DNA from: Cristatella mucedo
Taxonomy: Eukaryota; Bryozoa; Phylactolaemata; Cristatellidae
Assembly: GCA_009760855.2 (NCBI GenBank)
Contig: WPIO01000010.1
Location: 1,468,501 to 1,532,500, forward strand
Direction of reading: 5' to 3'
Length of the DNA: 64,000 nucleotides
The position numbers were made by a program, and so were the translations under genes. Below the pieces are notes generated by a model. It was not told the DNA's origin. It ran no database searches and was given only the letters and a program-made list of their open reading frames with translations. Positions 1 to 11,625 of this stretch are shown piece by piece; position 1 is the stretch's first letter; the number at the start of each line of letters is the position of its first letter.

Positions 1-740
1 ATATGCTGGAGTTCCATATCATTCATATCGCTTGGTGATTTCGCTAGTCCCTCTCCAGCACCTTAAATTATTATGCTTCTAAAGCTGGCTTTTAGAGCAC
101 TGTGATACATTATCTTATATTAGCGAAGCAGGTTTAAGAATCTCCTGCGCCTGGGCTAGAATCGATCCCAGGCGAAGAAACACTCAGACTGCCGAGCGCG
201 CTCTGCATAAACAGAACAAATTTAATGTCAAGATTAAGTCGTAGCTGGGAGTATTTTTTAGTGTCTAGCACTACAAAAACCACATTGCACAATTGTATAA
301 GTCTAGATTTCAGCGAAATATTTTGGTAATACGGTCTCAGCATACTGCTCTACTTTAATCATTGCAACGCATAGGCTAGCTGAAGTGCATAGACTAAGAA
401 GAAACCATACGACACCCAGATTGTTGCGAACGCTATGTTGCTAACTGTGCAGGAGAAACCATGAGCAGAAATAGTTGTATGCTAGCTCAAATACGAGCAC
501 TCAAATATTGCTCACATTATAATGCTCACTTGATAGAAAGTTGGCACATGCCTCGCTTGAATATCTGTATAAATCTAAATTGGAAGAATACAAATGAACT
601 TCCATGCAGATCCTTAGAATGTTTTAGTTAGGTATAGTTGATTAAATGTTCTCCAGCAAAATATTAGTTGGCTCGAAAATAAGCGAGAGTTAAATTTTTC
701 TCTGGTAATAGCAATATAGAAACAGCAACTACGCTCAGAA
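1..740. other. Intergenic, no gene seen
   Basis: Moderately AT-rich sequence with no long open frame, no splice-bounded frame and no repeat that I recognise. The only frame reported here, 69 codons on the minus strand, has no distinctive features. Confidence 0.5.
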
Positions 741-744
741 TATT

Positions 745-1581
745 TTTACGAATATACTAAGGGTCCACAAAGTAGGCAACATCATAGAACAAATTAGGAA
801 TCACAAGTAAAGGGAATGGAAATTACCACCTGCACAAAATATAAAGTCTACAGTTTATTTCACACTTCACCTCACTTCTGCATTATCTTTCCCAGAGGAG
901 CAGTTCGAAGCGCTTCGGATATTTATACAGAGTAGATAAATACAATGCCTGTAATGCAATGCTCTCAGCCATCTGACAAGACTCGATGCTGTTGATGGTC
1001 CTAGCTAGAAAGTTATAATGAAGTCAGAGGCATGCTAAGCTTCGTATTTCAATACCTTAGCAATAAGAGGCTGATACGTACCACAAATGAAAGGTAATCC
1101 AATTTCTCGTAAAGCCTTTTTGCCCTGAACTTTAAAAATGTTCTACGATATAGCAATTGCTCAAAACTGTCAACATTTACTTTATATATTGAAAAATCAG
1201 CATGCACAGCTATAAATATCTTATTAGATGATGAGGGATAGGATTCCGAACATCAACCAGATTCCAAAAGTTGGCTACGCCGAATAACCAAACACAACAA
1301 ATCGTTTTCTTTCGCCAGAGACCCATTAAGGAAGCACGATAACTTTGGTGAACCAAATTCACTTTCTGAGCCAAGTGACTACCAGATAAAATGCGATACC
1401 AGATAAAATGCTAGTCGATGCTCATAAAACCTTATCAGTTGACTGGACTCGATAGAAGTTATGGTCAATAGGAATACCAATTGGTCTTTCATCAACTGAT
1501 CAGGCAAGTTCAAAATGGTGTTAGCGATCCGCGCGGAATGTTCCTTGTAGAAACACTACAAGGCTAAACATGCTGGTTAAC
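745..1581 (-). repeat. Duplicated 3' flank of paralogous gene 2
   Basis: This stretch lies downstream of the gene 2 stop codon and aligns by eye with 17870-18672, downstream of the gene 1 stop. Shared blocks include the segment near 885-920 with 17965-18005, the ATTAGATGATGA block near 1222 and 18305, and the block around 1345-1400 with 18428-18465. The copies differ by substitutions and small indels. Shared non-coding sequence indicates duplication of genomic DNA rather than retroposition. A minus-strand AATAAA at 859-854 is a possible polyadenylation signal, although it is not conserved in the other copy. Confidence 0.75.
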
Positions 1582-3260
1582 TCATAAATGTAGATCAATA
1601 TTTCTAAGCGCATCGACGGCGAGAATGTCAAAGTCCGTTAGGATCAGCTGATTGGCGACAGCTATTCCAGCAATGTAAACCCCACCGACGGCTGCCGAGG
1701 CTACAGCAGCCACTCCAGCAGCTGCAAGCAAGACGCGATGCCAGTCAATGCATAGGCCCACTGCCGAGCAGTTGTGAATTTCAACCGGCAGCCAAATGCT
1801 GCTGCTCCGTGGTACTTTTGGCTGGGTCGCATAATGGAGCAAGAGTCTGACGGGCTTGCCAGTGGTTAACTGGCCATCCCTAGTTAGCAAAAGTGGTCTC
1901 TTGATATACACTTGCAATGAAGGCGCTTTCGCAGATGTTGTGACTGCTTCTGCCTTCTTCGAACGATCAATATGCTGTAGTCCTACACCCGTTTTCGCAT
2001 CTCGACCAATCGTTAGCCCGGGCCTTGTTGCAGTAACAGTGGCTGTGCAGTCATCGTCTTGTGCTAATCTGCAAGTGGTTTGTCCTGCAGAGGGTTTGCC
2101 CTCGATTCGAGTTTGGGTCGTGACCACCCTTGCCAAGCTCACATTCATACCCACGGTTGTAGCATTGCTGCCCATCCGTACCATGCTACTTGCACTGGTT
2201 GACCTATCTTGTGTGCCTTCCGAAGAGCCGCTAGTCGATCTATCTGTGTGAGCCACTCTGGTTGAAGCCTCACGTTCTGGCTGACCGTTGCCCCACTCTG
2301 CCGATGCAGTCAGCACAGCTCGTTTCGCCCGGGCAGAAACGGTAGTGTCTGGCGATGCAAGTGATAGAGTCTGCATGGTGGTCATACTGTAGTTGTGGTT
2401 GTGTTGAGCACCGAGTTGTTGACGACCGCATGGCAAAGATGTGGCTTGAACTGCTGCCTCCGGTGGCACCTTTGGTTGATTGTGTTTAGTGAAGGTTACG
2501 TCAGTCGTGGTTTCTGGAAGTGTTGTTGAATTGAAGTCAAAAGAGTCAACTATTTTCTCTTTAGTATCCATTAGCTTGTCAGTGACGGCAACTGGTGCGA
2601 CTCGCAGGTCCTGGGCGACCACTGCATGCAGGTCGGCTACAGGGTATGCTGCTGTAAGCAGATCCGAGGCCTGGGCCACAGACCTACGGTTTGGAATACA
2701 AATACTGAGTTGGTCTTCCATAGCTTCGCTGGACACGCCGTCGGCCATAATTCTTTGATCTGACGAGTCGGAGAGCTTTATATCACCTAGACTTGAATGC
2801 TCTGCCAGGACACCTCTGACCTCCTCTCTACCTTCAGTGCCTGCATGCCGGCTTGGATGGCTGCTGACAGAGAACTCCTCTCTTTGGAAGGCTCTACTGG
2901 AGGTTTCCAGGGGGTTTCGCGCAGCCTTGGCCAGTCTGTTCGCTGGTACCACCGATTCCTGGTCGGAATTGACTGCTGCTGTGCTCTTCTTAGGCGAGCT
3001 GATTGCTGGCTGAAGACCAGAACTTGGGTGAACTGAAACGCTTGCTGCCGTACTGGCTTCAGCTTCAGTTACTGTGCGGTTGGCATCCGCGTGGGCAGTC
3101 GGCTGCCCGAGGATAGCATTCACACGCGATGGCACGGACAACATATTCATTGTAACAGCATCTGTCTGGTCGATCGTGCCGTCTGACCATGCATTGGTTT
3201 GTTCTGGGCTGGGTGGGCTGCCATCGGCGGTTACTCTTTTGATTGGAAGAGAACCATCTG
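1582..3260 (-). CDS. Gene 2 terminal exon: Ser/Thr/Ala-rich protein with C-terminal membrane-like segment
   Basis: The open frame runs from an inferred acceptor to a TGA and codes for 558 residues after the split codon. An ATG-initiated reading from 3384 is also open, but its first 42 codons are repetitive Leu/Thr with no match to the paralog. Similarity to 18673-23999 begins just at the AG of a TTGCTTTTTTGGTTGTAG tract, so I place the exon start there. The acceptor leaves two bases, which fits the one-base overhang of the exon ending at 5941. The body is Ser/Thr/Ala-rich. The last ~105 residues are about four-fifths identical to the paralog by eye. They hold a conserved PRSSSIW block, an IDWH motif, an Ala/Gly/Val stretch of about 25 residues long enough to cross a membrane, and the end ALRNIDLH. 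One extra Leu precedes the stop. Function unknown; probably membrane-anchored or tail-anchored, by inference only. Confidence 0.75.
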
Positions 3261-3530
3261 CTACAACCAAAAAAGCAAGGCTTACCAGTCTCAGTAGTAA
3301 GGTCAAGCTTAGTAGTAAGGTCAAGGTCAGTAAAAGGATCAAACGCATTCGCAAAGGTACTTGACGTAAAGAGGACGCATCCATGAGTACATTACGAGAG
3401 ACCGATTAAAAGTATATTCTCGAAATCGTCCTGACCACTCTATCGCAGCTGTTTGTACGCCCCTTCCATTTAAGGGGCGTAAGTGGCTGCAACCTGCCAC
3501 CCCCCCCCCCCGGTTCGCAGGCAGGCGACT

Positions 3531-3600
3531 GGGAAGAGGGGAGGGGAGGGGAGGGGAGGGGAGGGAAGGGGAGGGGAGGGGAGGGGAGGGCAGGGGAGGT
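3531..3600 (+). repeat. (GGGGA)n tract with flanking poly-C
   Basis: About 70 bases of runs of four Gs separated by A, preceded by a run of Cs near 3500. Many consecutive G-runs could form G-quadruplexes on the plus strand. The Gly-rich and Pro-rich frames through it are composition artefacts. Confidence 0.9.
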
Positions 3601-4048
3601 TAGCTTTAGCCCCCCCTTTCATGTCGGACTCGGAAGCTGCATTCCGCAGGGGGCTTAGGAGCCCGGAGCGCTCGCCCCACTGAGCCCTCTCTCCCTCTCT
3701 CTCTCTCTCTCCCTTGAATGTCAGTTGTCTATTCACAGCCGCTACAAAACTCCCGCACAGCTGCCAATAGGCTTTGAAAGCGGGTGTAGGCAATTATTGG
3801 TCGGCGCACCTTCGAACCGCATGACTAGAGTGTTTCGTCAGAGAAGCACTGTTCTCATTTTGCTACACGGGGCCGATAAGACCGTATGCTTTCGGTGCTC
3901 GCTATTAATGGATTTCTACCGAAAATAAACATTCTAAAGAGTGATAAACAGTTTCGGAAAAAAGTTAGTTTCTTTTAGAAAAGTCAAAAGTTGTCTACTG
4001 ACGGCAAATTCCAAATAGGCAAACCGAAAATCGTTTTTCAGAAGAGAA

Positions 4049-4087
4049 AACGCAAGAGAGCGTTTTTCAGAAGAGCTCTCTTGCGTT
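4049..4087. repeat. 13-bp inverted repeat
   Basis: The arms at 4049-4061 and 4075-4087 (AACGCAAGAGAGC and its complement) are perfect and separated by 13 bases. A direct repeat CGTTTTTCAGAAGAG overlaps the left flank and the loop. Origin unknown. Confidence 0.7.
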
Positions 4088-4991
4088 GGCTGCCATCGAC
4101 TCGCCTCCAGTGCGCGTGCATTTTCCAGCGTCTCAAGAAAGGCAACAGAACCACTTTTTCTGGCACGTGATGAATAGCCTTGAGGGAGGCACAAGGTGGC
4201 CCGTAGCTGCAACGCGCTTCTCGTAAGCGGGATCTGCACGCTCTTTGAGAATTTTGTTCCGCAAGCAACCGCGGAGCGCCTTCTCGATGCGACTTCAGGC
4301 CTTGCAAAAGGTGAAACCCGTTCCCTTTAGGCGGAGCCGAAAAATGCTGTCCGGCAGCCCGCCGTAGCCGCACAACCTCAAGCTTTTTTTCGAAAATATA
4401 GTATGCGATTTTATTTTAGAGGGGCTGACTAGCCGTACTACGTGGCCCGACTCAGGCCACGTGTTAATTTGGCAGGATCTGCATTGATGGCGGGTGAAAA
4501 GGCTGCATCAGCATTGAAGGATGCATGCCGGAAAGTGGCCATAAAAATACAAACACGTGGCAATAAATAGCCATACAAGCTTATGGTCCGGGTGTGCTTA
4601 TTTACAGAGGACTACAGCGTTCCTGAAGTCCTCCGATTACATAACTCACATAATATTCACTGTAAAAATAAGCTCTGTAGCCAGGCACAAACGTGCGTGA
4701 CCTACGATACAAACCGGAGGGGGGGAGTCGCTTCGTCATATTCATACCTTCACCTGCACCGGCGCCGACTACTCTAACCAACACACGAACTTAGCATGAG
4801 CGGTGCGGCTTCAAATAGCTAACAAAGCCTATTTAAAGCTATCACTTATTTGGCATTAGAAGCCATCACTTATTTGAAGCTATCACTTATCGACTTTTCT
4901 GGCAAATACTATTAGGGATACCAGTTGATAATTTCATATCATGTCGAAGCTTAAGTAAAAATATTAATTACCATTGAGCATCCTTTAGCTC

Positions 4992-5165
4992 TAGTGGCGG
5001 AGCCAGGGTGTAGGAGGGGGGCAATTGCAACCCAGCGGACAGAGAGAAGTACCTATATTCTGGGGTGAGTTTCCAGGGCCTTGGGGTGCAGAAGCAGCTG
5101 ACTTTGCCCCCTAATCTAAAAATCCTGACTTTCTGCACCCAACCTGAAACCTAGCTCCGCCGCTG
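4992..5165. mobile_element. Small hAT-like MITE
   Basis: About 174 bp with terminal inverted repeats: TAGTGGCGGAGCCAGG at the left and the complement of CAGCGGCGGAGCTAGG at the right. Ends of the form CAGYGGCGGAGYYAGG are typical of non-autonomous hAT transposons. The flanking octamers TTTAGCTC and GATAGCGC match at five of eight positions, consistent with a decayed 8-bp target duplication. There is no coding capacity. Confidence 0.55.
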
Positions 5166-5479
5166 GATAGCGCTATCACTGAGTTGCTGCAAATAAATCG
5201 GATACATTTTTAAGTGTTTCCTGTCGCCCAGCTTGACCAATAACCAATACGCGAAAATTAGCAAGCACGTATGTCACGCTCCAGGGAAATTCCAGTCATT
5301 ACATTCGCTCAGGGTTAAGATGGAACTGCTCTGCGAAGATTCTCGGATACGGGCCTACCCATGCGCCTCCTGCCGCTTCTACCGCCAGCGACCGCTTCTT
5401 CCTTCCGCTTTCTCGAGCCTTCTAGACCTCACAGAAGAAAAAAACCCACCAGCGCAGCCTATTCAAGTCAGGGCAAGAA

Positions 5480-7060
5480 GTGCGGATCAATGACCCGGTC
5501 AAGCGGAAGGCGGCGTGCCGCCCCGGGACGCCCTAGACCGCGTCTGGCGAATGAGCGCTTGCCAGTCGGCTCCAAACTGCACGGCCTGCCACTACCATTG
5601 CCTCTGCTGCACGCCAGACTGCAGACCCTTGTACTGCCTCCTACTTGCGGATCTATCCGAGCCTAACGCAGGGCGTTCTCGACGGTCGAGAGGTCAGAAA
5701 TTGGCATATCGTACAGAGCTGCGAGAGAAGGCGAAATTTAAAAACAGCCGCCGCGTCTCGCGCGGCGACGATCGAAGGTCCACACTCGAGCAGAGCTCCG
5801 AGTGACCACTCGGTTCGCAGCTAGCGCCGGCGGCAGAGCGGCCAAAATGTGCTTCTTCGGCCACCTTACTAACTCCCATCCCCACCCCCGGGCGGTCCTG
5901 GCTTGAAACGGCGGGCTCGCTGTGCCGCACGCTGCTCCACCTGTTGGTGCGGTCTGCCGAAAGGGCGGCGGCTGAGGTCTGACTCCGGGCACGATTGTTT
6001 TGGTCACGACGTAGTTGGTGTACGCAGCTCGTCCTCCCGTCGCCGTAGCGTAGCGCACCGTCGTCCGATTGACCGTGGTCACCACCTTCGCCCGGTCTGC
6101 GGCTGCAGCCACCACGGCGGCTACCAAGGCGGCATGCTTTGGCGGCGGGCCATGAGGCCGCCTCGGCGGCCGGCGTCGAGCCGCAGGGCTCGTTTCGCAG
6201 ACACCGGCGGCTGTGCCGCCGAGACCGAATGCGGCCGGGCATGAAGGCGGGAAGGCGGCAGCGGTTGCGCTACCGCCGCCGGCCGCCGCTCGTCTGTGCT
6301 CGTCGGCGCGACCGCTGCTGCCGCTCTGAGACGCGCTCGGCGGCGCCCCGCTTGCCGAACGAGCAACGCCGCGCCGCCGCGTGCTGAGTGGAAGCTGGAA
6401 ACCGCCGCTGCCGCCCGGGCTCCTTCCACTGGGCCTATTCGAGGTCGTGGCGGCCGTTTGGGTGATGGGCTTGCTGTTGGCTTCATTCTCTTTGCCGAGG
6501 CCGGCGATGCCGTCTCCCCGCCTGACATTCGATTCGAGCTTGTTCGTCTGGCCGCTTCCGACGGTCGGCGGGTCTCTGATTATGGCCAACGGGGTCGGAG
6601 ACTTGCACGAAGAGCCCGGGCCGGCAGCGGCGGCAGCGTCTGCTAGCTTGGGCGAGCGTGCGCCGGCGGCTGCAGATCCGCTTCCTGCTTTCCTCGAGGG
6701 CGACGTCGACGGCTCGGCTGCGGGGACGGAGCTGCCTGTCGTGCGCTGGCGCGAGCTCATGCCGCCGATCTCGTCGCGTCAGCACGAGGCTGGAGCGCGC
6801 TCGTTGGGCGGCACGGGTGAAACGGCGGCTTCTCTATGTCAGGCTAGATCTCCGACTGGCGATCGGCATCGCTTCGCTGGCGGCGGCGGCCGCAGCCGAT
6901 GAGCGCAGGGATCGTTGCTGCTGTTTGCGTTCACCGGCGATTTTGCACCTGTTGAACTTGGATTTAGTGGAGGACGCGATGAGTTGGCTGCTACAACCAA
7001 GATTCGGACCGGAAAATGGTTGAGGGAAGAAGGTCGTCGCCGCAGCACTGCTCGGGGCTT
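5480..7060. promoter_or_regulatory. CpG-rich island over gene 2 first exon
   Basis: Strikingly GC- and CpG-rich compared with flanking sequence, and centred on the exon at 6760-5941. A matching island covers the paralogous exon near 33.5-34.9 kb. This suggests a promoter-proximal first exon. No TATA box or defined start site is visible. The many overlapping long frames on both strands are by-products of the base composition. Confidence 0.6.
5941..6760 (-). CDS. Gene 2 first coding exon with TTVRYATA/YTNY core
   Basis: The exon codes for 273 residues plus one base of a split codon. The ATG is supported by an in-frame TGA 21 bases upstream and by a start context (GGCGGCATGARCTCGC) shared with the paralog at 34525. 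The first ~200 residues are Ser/Ala/Pro/Arg-rich and low in complexity, with little conservation. Near residues 225-260 lies the conserved core: VTTV, then TTVRYATA, a four-to-five residue spacer, YTNY and VTKT. A short PP..RQT.P block follows, and similarity to the other exon stops exactly at AG|GT, where I end the exon. The open frame continues to 5738 without conservation. I recognise no domain. Alternative: a single-exon protein that simply diverges after the core. Confidence 0.7.
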
Positions 7061-8270
7061 ACGACGTCTACCCGCGAGACCCTAATACAGTTCTAAAAGC
7101 TGGATAGGGTAGACACGTCGAGGACCAGAGCGTTGCCCGAACTTTGGTGCATAGGCTTACCTCGTGTCTCGAGCGCGGTGGCGCCGAGTCACCTGTTTCC
7201 CTTCGAAATCCCCGTGAAAATGCTCTTCAAACCCTCTGGAAGATTTGCTATTTATTCCAGCTGAATCTGAAGTCGGCACCGAAGTCGTGCCCCCCAAGAC
7301 GTCTCTTTTGCAAAGACTAAAGAAATGGGCACCATTCTAGAAGATGGTACCATTCAGAACCATTCAGTACCATTCAGAAGATGGTACTGAATGGGTACCA
7401 TCTTGTAGTACCTCCAGTACTAGAAGAGGCTGCAGTTGCTGCAGAGGTCGCGCCACTCGGTAGTTGACTTTTTCGGTGGCTGTTTAGGCAGAACTTCCCC
7501 TTTGACAACGCAAAACCTCGCTCATCCTGTTATAAGAAAGAAGGGGCAGTCCATCCCCGGGTGAATAACCGACCCAGGACTTGCACGCCAAAGGTGCACC
7601 ACTTCAATTCCTGCCTTACTTCCGCCAAAGAGCGGTATCCCGCCAGATTCAGTGTACATGTATACGACTTAATACATCTTTAAAAGAGCAATCCATTTTG
7701 AAAATACACCCACTGGAGGCTCTACTGTTACGAATTAAAATAAACTGTGTGCAACAGCATTTGAGGCAAGGTGTCATGGTGAATGCACACGACTCTGGAA
7801 AACTCGTACTTTCCCGCTGAATACGAGCGACGTGGGACTGTAGTAGCAAGTCACTTTCCAGCAACCCGATGTCGAGGTCATTGTGCTCGTGTACCGGCCA
7901 GCCGCCAATCGCGATCGATCTCGTCAGAAGCGCTTTAAAGATGAAAGAGGACGTGGTCTGCTTCTTATTCGCTTTTTCGCTAGCCGTGTCGATTAGCATA
8001 TGAGCACGGCCTTCTCTCTGCCGGCCTCCGCTTCCTTTGCTTGGCGTTCGGCGGGCTTACCTAATGCGGAGGCTAAATTTAACCAGACGAAATTTCATCT
8101 CGAAGCATTGTCGCATGACAGCACGAGTAGCCGATGGAAGTGAACGAATTCATTCGCAAACCATACGCAAGCTTAGAGGGAAATACCGCCGTAGTATAAA
8201 GACATGCCGACCGCCGAAAGAAGAACATAGACCGTTCGGATTTAGTAAAATGATGTTCGCATTCAATTCT
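7061..8270. other. Intergenic, no gene seen
   Basis: No supported gene. A hairpin-forming segment lies at 7341-7404. Short frames at 7581-7999 on both strands show no recognisable features. Confidence 0.5.
7341..7404. repeat. Nested inverted repeat, hairpin-like
   Basis: The outer arms at 7341-7351 and 7394-7404 (AAGATGGTACC) and the inner arms at 7361-7373 and 7381-7393 (CATTCAGTACCAT) are perfect. Together they make a foldback of about 64 bases with one 9-base bulge and a 7-base loop. Confidence 0.7.
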
Positions 8271-8274
8271 GCTA

Positions 8275-9057
8275 CAATCATTGCAACAATAATCATATAT
8301 TTGCATAGCGCTCTCAGATAAAGCAATCTCTATCCAGGCACTTTGCACAATCAGTAAATGAAGTATGATCAAATTGTTACTGGTAGCATTCACAATGCCA
8401 ACAAGAACAAAATGGTTAGATGTGACATGCACGGTGTTGGCAAGTAAATACGATTAATGGTAGCCTACACAGCGTCAGCACGCATAAGCACACACGGAAC
8501 AAATCATGCGTACTAACTCATTGCTACGATAAACGTGTGCATTTTTAGCTTCTTTAGCAATGTCGTCAAGTCAGTGAGTGAGGTCAGTCGGGAGTGAGTT
8601 TTATACTTTGGGAACATACGAACTAAAGGGACGGCCTCGAAAAGATTTGAGGCTCATTGGAGGCACAACTGAGCAACTTGACTCAGAAAAGAGTGCGTTA
8701 CGATGCTGTACGCCTGGTGAGAGAGTAGTTCTGATAGGTAGGCTGGAGCCCAAGAATAAGAGGAACTAAAAGTGGGTCACAGAATTTGGAAGTCGGTACC
8801 CTGCTTGATTAGAAGCCAGTACAGGTCGGTGAGAAGTGGTTTGATGAAGCTACGGCACGACACGGCAGACAAGCATAGATGCATAGTTTTGCTTTAACTG
8901 TAAGCACGCGATTGCGCGTGATTGCACGTGATTGCACGAGGGCCCGTAGACCAGCAGCACTGAGATGAAAACGTCGAAGCGAGATTTCATAAGTGCATGA
9001 AAAATTGCCATAAAGTCTCCCGGTCTAAGCAGACCCAAATTTTAGCCTCACTATATA
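8275..9057 (-). mobile_element. Degenerate L2/CR1-like LINE 3' end
   Basis: Read on the minus strand, this is a diverged copy of the LINE seen whole at 59938-62895. It runs from the reverse transcriptase C-terminal region (equivalent to 36425 onward) through the 3' UTR to the hairpin tail near 8300, ending at an ATT-like stretch. There are many substitutions and small indels and no intact frame. Confidence 0.75.
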
Positions 9058-9449
9058 GTTAAAGTTAGGCAGACTTGACTTGAGAGCTGATGTAGTCATC
9101 TAGTGAAAATTCAACTTAAGAGAGGTCTCCTCGATTTCATGCAGATGCAACAGAAGATAAGCTGACCGAGCTGATTTTTAGCCTTCAGTTTTCATACTTT
9201 CTGAGTTATACTGGGTTGCCCATGACTAGTAAGTTGGTATTATCGTCGTGCAATTTATAAGTTACTGAATATTTCACATCACGGAACAGCACGCATCTTG
9301 TAGAATGTAACACAGGGTAAGACAGCTATCCTAAGCTTTGTAACTTTTCAAGTACCGTCAGAGATTTGAGTGCGCTCAGGCATCACTCCTTAATATGTAG
9401 ACCTGAAATAAACTCAACTAAAAGTGTCCGAGAGTCCACATGCATTTAA

Positions 9450-9622
9450 ATAAATAGTAGCTGATTTAGCAGCCTCTTTTGTACAGCCTGAGAAGAGCCT
9501 TGAAGGCTGTCGCCACCGATTGCAGTGGCGATTAGGGATCGCACACCGCAGGATTCGAACCCACGACCTCGGGACCGAGGTTATGAAAAGCAAACGCCTC
9601 ACATAGTGCGCCACCTCGGCTC
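9450..9622 (-). mobile_element. tRNA-headed SINE (family B)
   Basis: On the minus strand this copy has a tRNA-like head with a GGGTTCGAATCC polymerase III B box, followed by a body containing the CACTGCAA...GGTGGCGACAGCC segment and a 3' end near TAAATCAGCTA. The same order recurs at 62253-62427, 46180-46360, 24745-24925, 24113-24284 and 17425-17600. Confidence 0.85.
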
Positions 9623-9689
9623 ACCACCGCATACTAACAGATGTTATGAACCCGACTCAAACCATGTTCGTTAGACCTTATTCTGACCA

Positions 9690-11100
9690 AATGTAGAACA
9701 GACTGCGGAAGTCCGTCGGGGCATTTCGGGCAGCCGAGTCGCTCGACGCCGCGGACCTTCAGGTCGGTCCGTGGCTAGAGCAGGATCCTGTAGTGACCGG
9801 CGTTCACTCAACTGAACCAAAAGTTACCGTACTGAGGAAGCTGCCGACGCCGCCACTCTCTGCAGCTCTCTCATCCTGCTACTGGACGCACCGGCCGCCC
9901 ACCAGCCACCCAGCAGTCCTAACGCTGTCAGTCGCTATGCCACTTCAACCTTAAGCGTCGTCCGCCTGACCACGTGACTGGCTGCGCCTTATCCACTCGC
10001 TAGCTTCTCTGCGGCTGTCTGGGCGGGACAGACGCTTCTTTTTACTCGCTCTTCTTCTCAATCTCCGCATTTACACTCTTTACATTAACCTGCGGTATTT
10101 GATCTCCGAGCACCGAGTTTGCCAGCCGACGCACGTCCTATAGGCAGACCTCCTATAGACCTCCTGCGGCAGACTCCAGGCTCAAACTTACCTCAAAAGT
10201 CGCTCAGCAGGCGTCGCAGGTACTGCAGCGTCTAACAACTCATCGATTAAGGTTTCTTATTACGTAGTGTCTTGGTTCGCACCGAGCGATCTGCTCTTGA
10301 CGCTCTTTCAGCGACTGACCTGGGGGTTCGCTTAAATCTGCAGACACTACCTGGCCAACGATACGTGCCGCACGGTCACGCGACCTTGGCATCCCAGCCG
10401 CTTGCCGCATGTCATCTGGAGGAGAGCGAGCGCTCGAGGAGGTGCGTTGCCACTCGTCCGCCACCGCCGAAGACTACGACGCGATTTCCGACGCCGACTG
10501 AGAAGATGGACGGACGGACGGACTGTGTTGTGTGCGCCTGCTGCTTCTGCTGTAATTAGCGAAGTGCCTGACACTAATGCACGCGCCTCACCTGTGGCCA
10601 ATAGTTAAGCCATTGAAGCAGTGCAGCGTTGGACCACTAATGCAAGCTATATTTCATGTCACCTGCTGCGATTGATCGAGCTCTCAGATATGTGCCCGTT
10701 GAGAGGAATAAGGGAGATTCTCGTTTACTGCGTACGAGCGCTCGCTGCGTCTCCGTGAGAGACCACCTCTAGAGCGGCCGCCGCCGGAGCCGCTCTTACA
10801 CAACAACGGACGGACGGATGGACGGTTGGCTGAAGGCCGGGCTTGGGCAATCCAGCCCGCTCAGGTTTGAGTCAGCTGTTGCCTGGCTACGGACAAGCTC
10901 GTGACCCACAGCCACTTTCAGACCAAGTGCCTCGGCCTGCGATTCCGAGCCTGGCGGTTCGTTCACCTCGCTCGCCTGGACGTGCTGCTGATGAGCGCCG
11001 CTAGCACCCGGTCGTACTCCTGAACAGGCGCCAACTGCCGCCTTCGCTGCATTGAGGCTGAGACCGTCTGCCGCGTTCCAAGACACAGCCGGCAGGGGCT
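9690..11100. other. GC-rich patch, no firm gene
   Basis: GC-rich sequence with two GGAC microsatellites (10511-10523 and 10806-10825). Several overlapping frames of 70-110 codons occur on both strands. None has recognisable motifs or clear splice boundaries. Confidence 0.45.
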
Positions 11101-11325
11101 GCATGCAATAATGGCTCGCCACAACCTGGTTGTGGGTCGCCGCATCGAGGCTCTTCCGGCATCCACGCTCTTCTGCCTCTCAGCAGCTCGCGCCTTCCCA
11201 CTCGCCGGGAGTCCAAGCCGGACCAGGTCATCGACAACGGCGCCATAGACGCGGTCACAGTCGACCTAACAGTGCAGTTTACGGCTGCAGCGATGTCCTG
11301 GCGGTGGCGGCCCGTAAAAAGATTG
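11101..11325 (+). CDS. Possible exon ending at a strong splice donor
   Basis: A near-perfect donor, TTG|GTAAGT, sits at 11325/11326 in a CpG-rich region. One frame entering it is open from before 11140 and reads KPDQVIDNGAIDAV, then FTAAAMSWRWRPVKRL, which has ordinary protein composition. A short first exon starting at the MSWRW methionine is possible. The start, the acceptor and the downstream exon are not identified, and a minus-strand frame over the same stretch (11122-10796) cannot be excluded. The product is unknown. Confidence 0.3.
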
Positions 11326-11625
11326 GTAAGTACGAGGCCATATCGTGGTCTTTCCAGACTGCTGGCTACCGGTCGGCGGTGGTGAGGCCCTTCGTGGTTC
11401 GTGCTCTGCGTGTGGCTAGTGGCCGGATAGTGAAGCCTGCCTGGCGGACCTCGGCATTTCTAGCAAGGAACGGGCGGCTTTGCGGCGGCTGTGTGTCGAG
11501 GATGCCAGTTCCGGGTCGGAAGCCATGTGGTCTCTGCTCCTGAACCGGGAGTCACTGGTAGCCTCCGCCGCCCTGGTAGGGCCGGGCTCCTCCGGCTAAG
11601 GTACCACAATACCGTAATTTTTTAC

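Larger units (their letters stand above)
3261..5940 (-). other. Inferred intron of gene 2
   Basis: Bounded by GT at 5940-5939 and AG at 3262-3261 on the minus strand. Branch-like TACTGAC and TACTAAG words lie about 50-70 nt before the acceptor, inside a short tandem repeat (3293-3337). The intron holds a GGGGA tract, an inverted repeat, a small hAT-like MITE and otherwise unrecognised sequence. The donor GTGGAG is weak, so this boundary rests mainly on the match of phase and on the end of homology. Confidence 0.6.

Noticed and set aside
1856-3364. Plus-strand frames of 79-131 codons opposite the gene 2 terminal exon
   Set aside because: Antisense shadows. They are not preserved at the paralogous locus.
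3297-3384. Signal peptide at the start of the 600-codon frame (Leu/Thr-rich)
   Set aside because: The Leu-rich stretch comes from a short tandem DNA repeat and lies upstream of the inferred acceptor. The paralog has no equivalent.
5361-7048. Numerous overlapping frames on both strands around the gene 2 CpG island
   Set aside because: High GC lowers stop frequency. Only the minus-strand frame at 6760 has a paralog with a conserved start and core.
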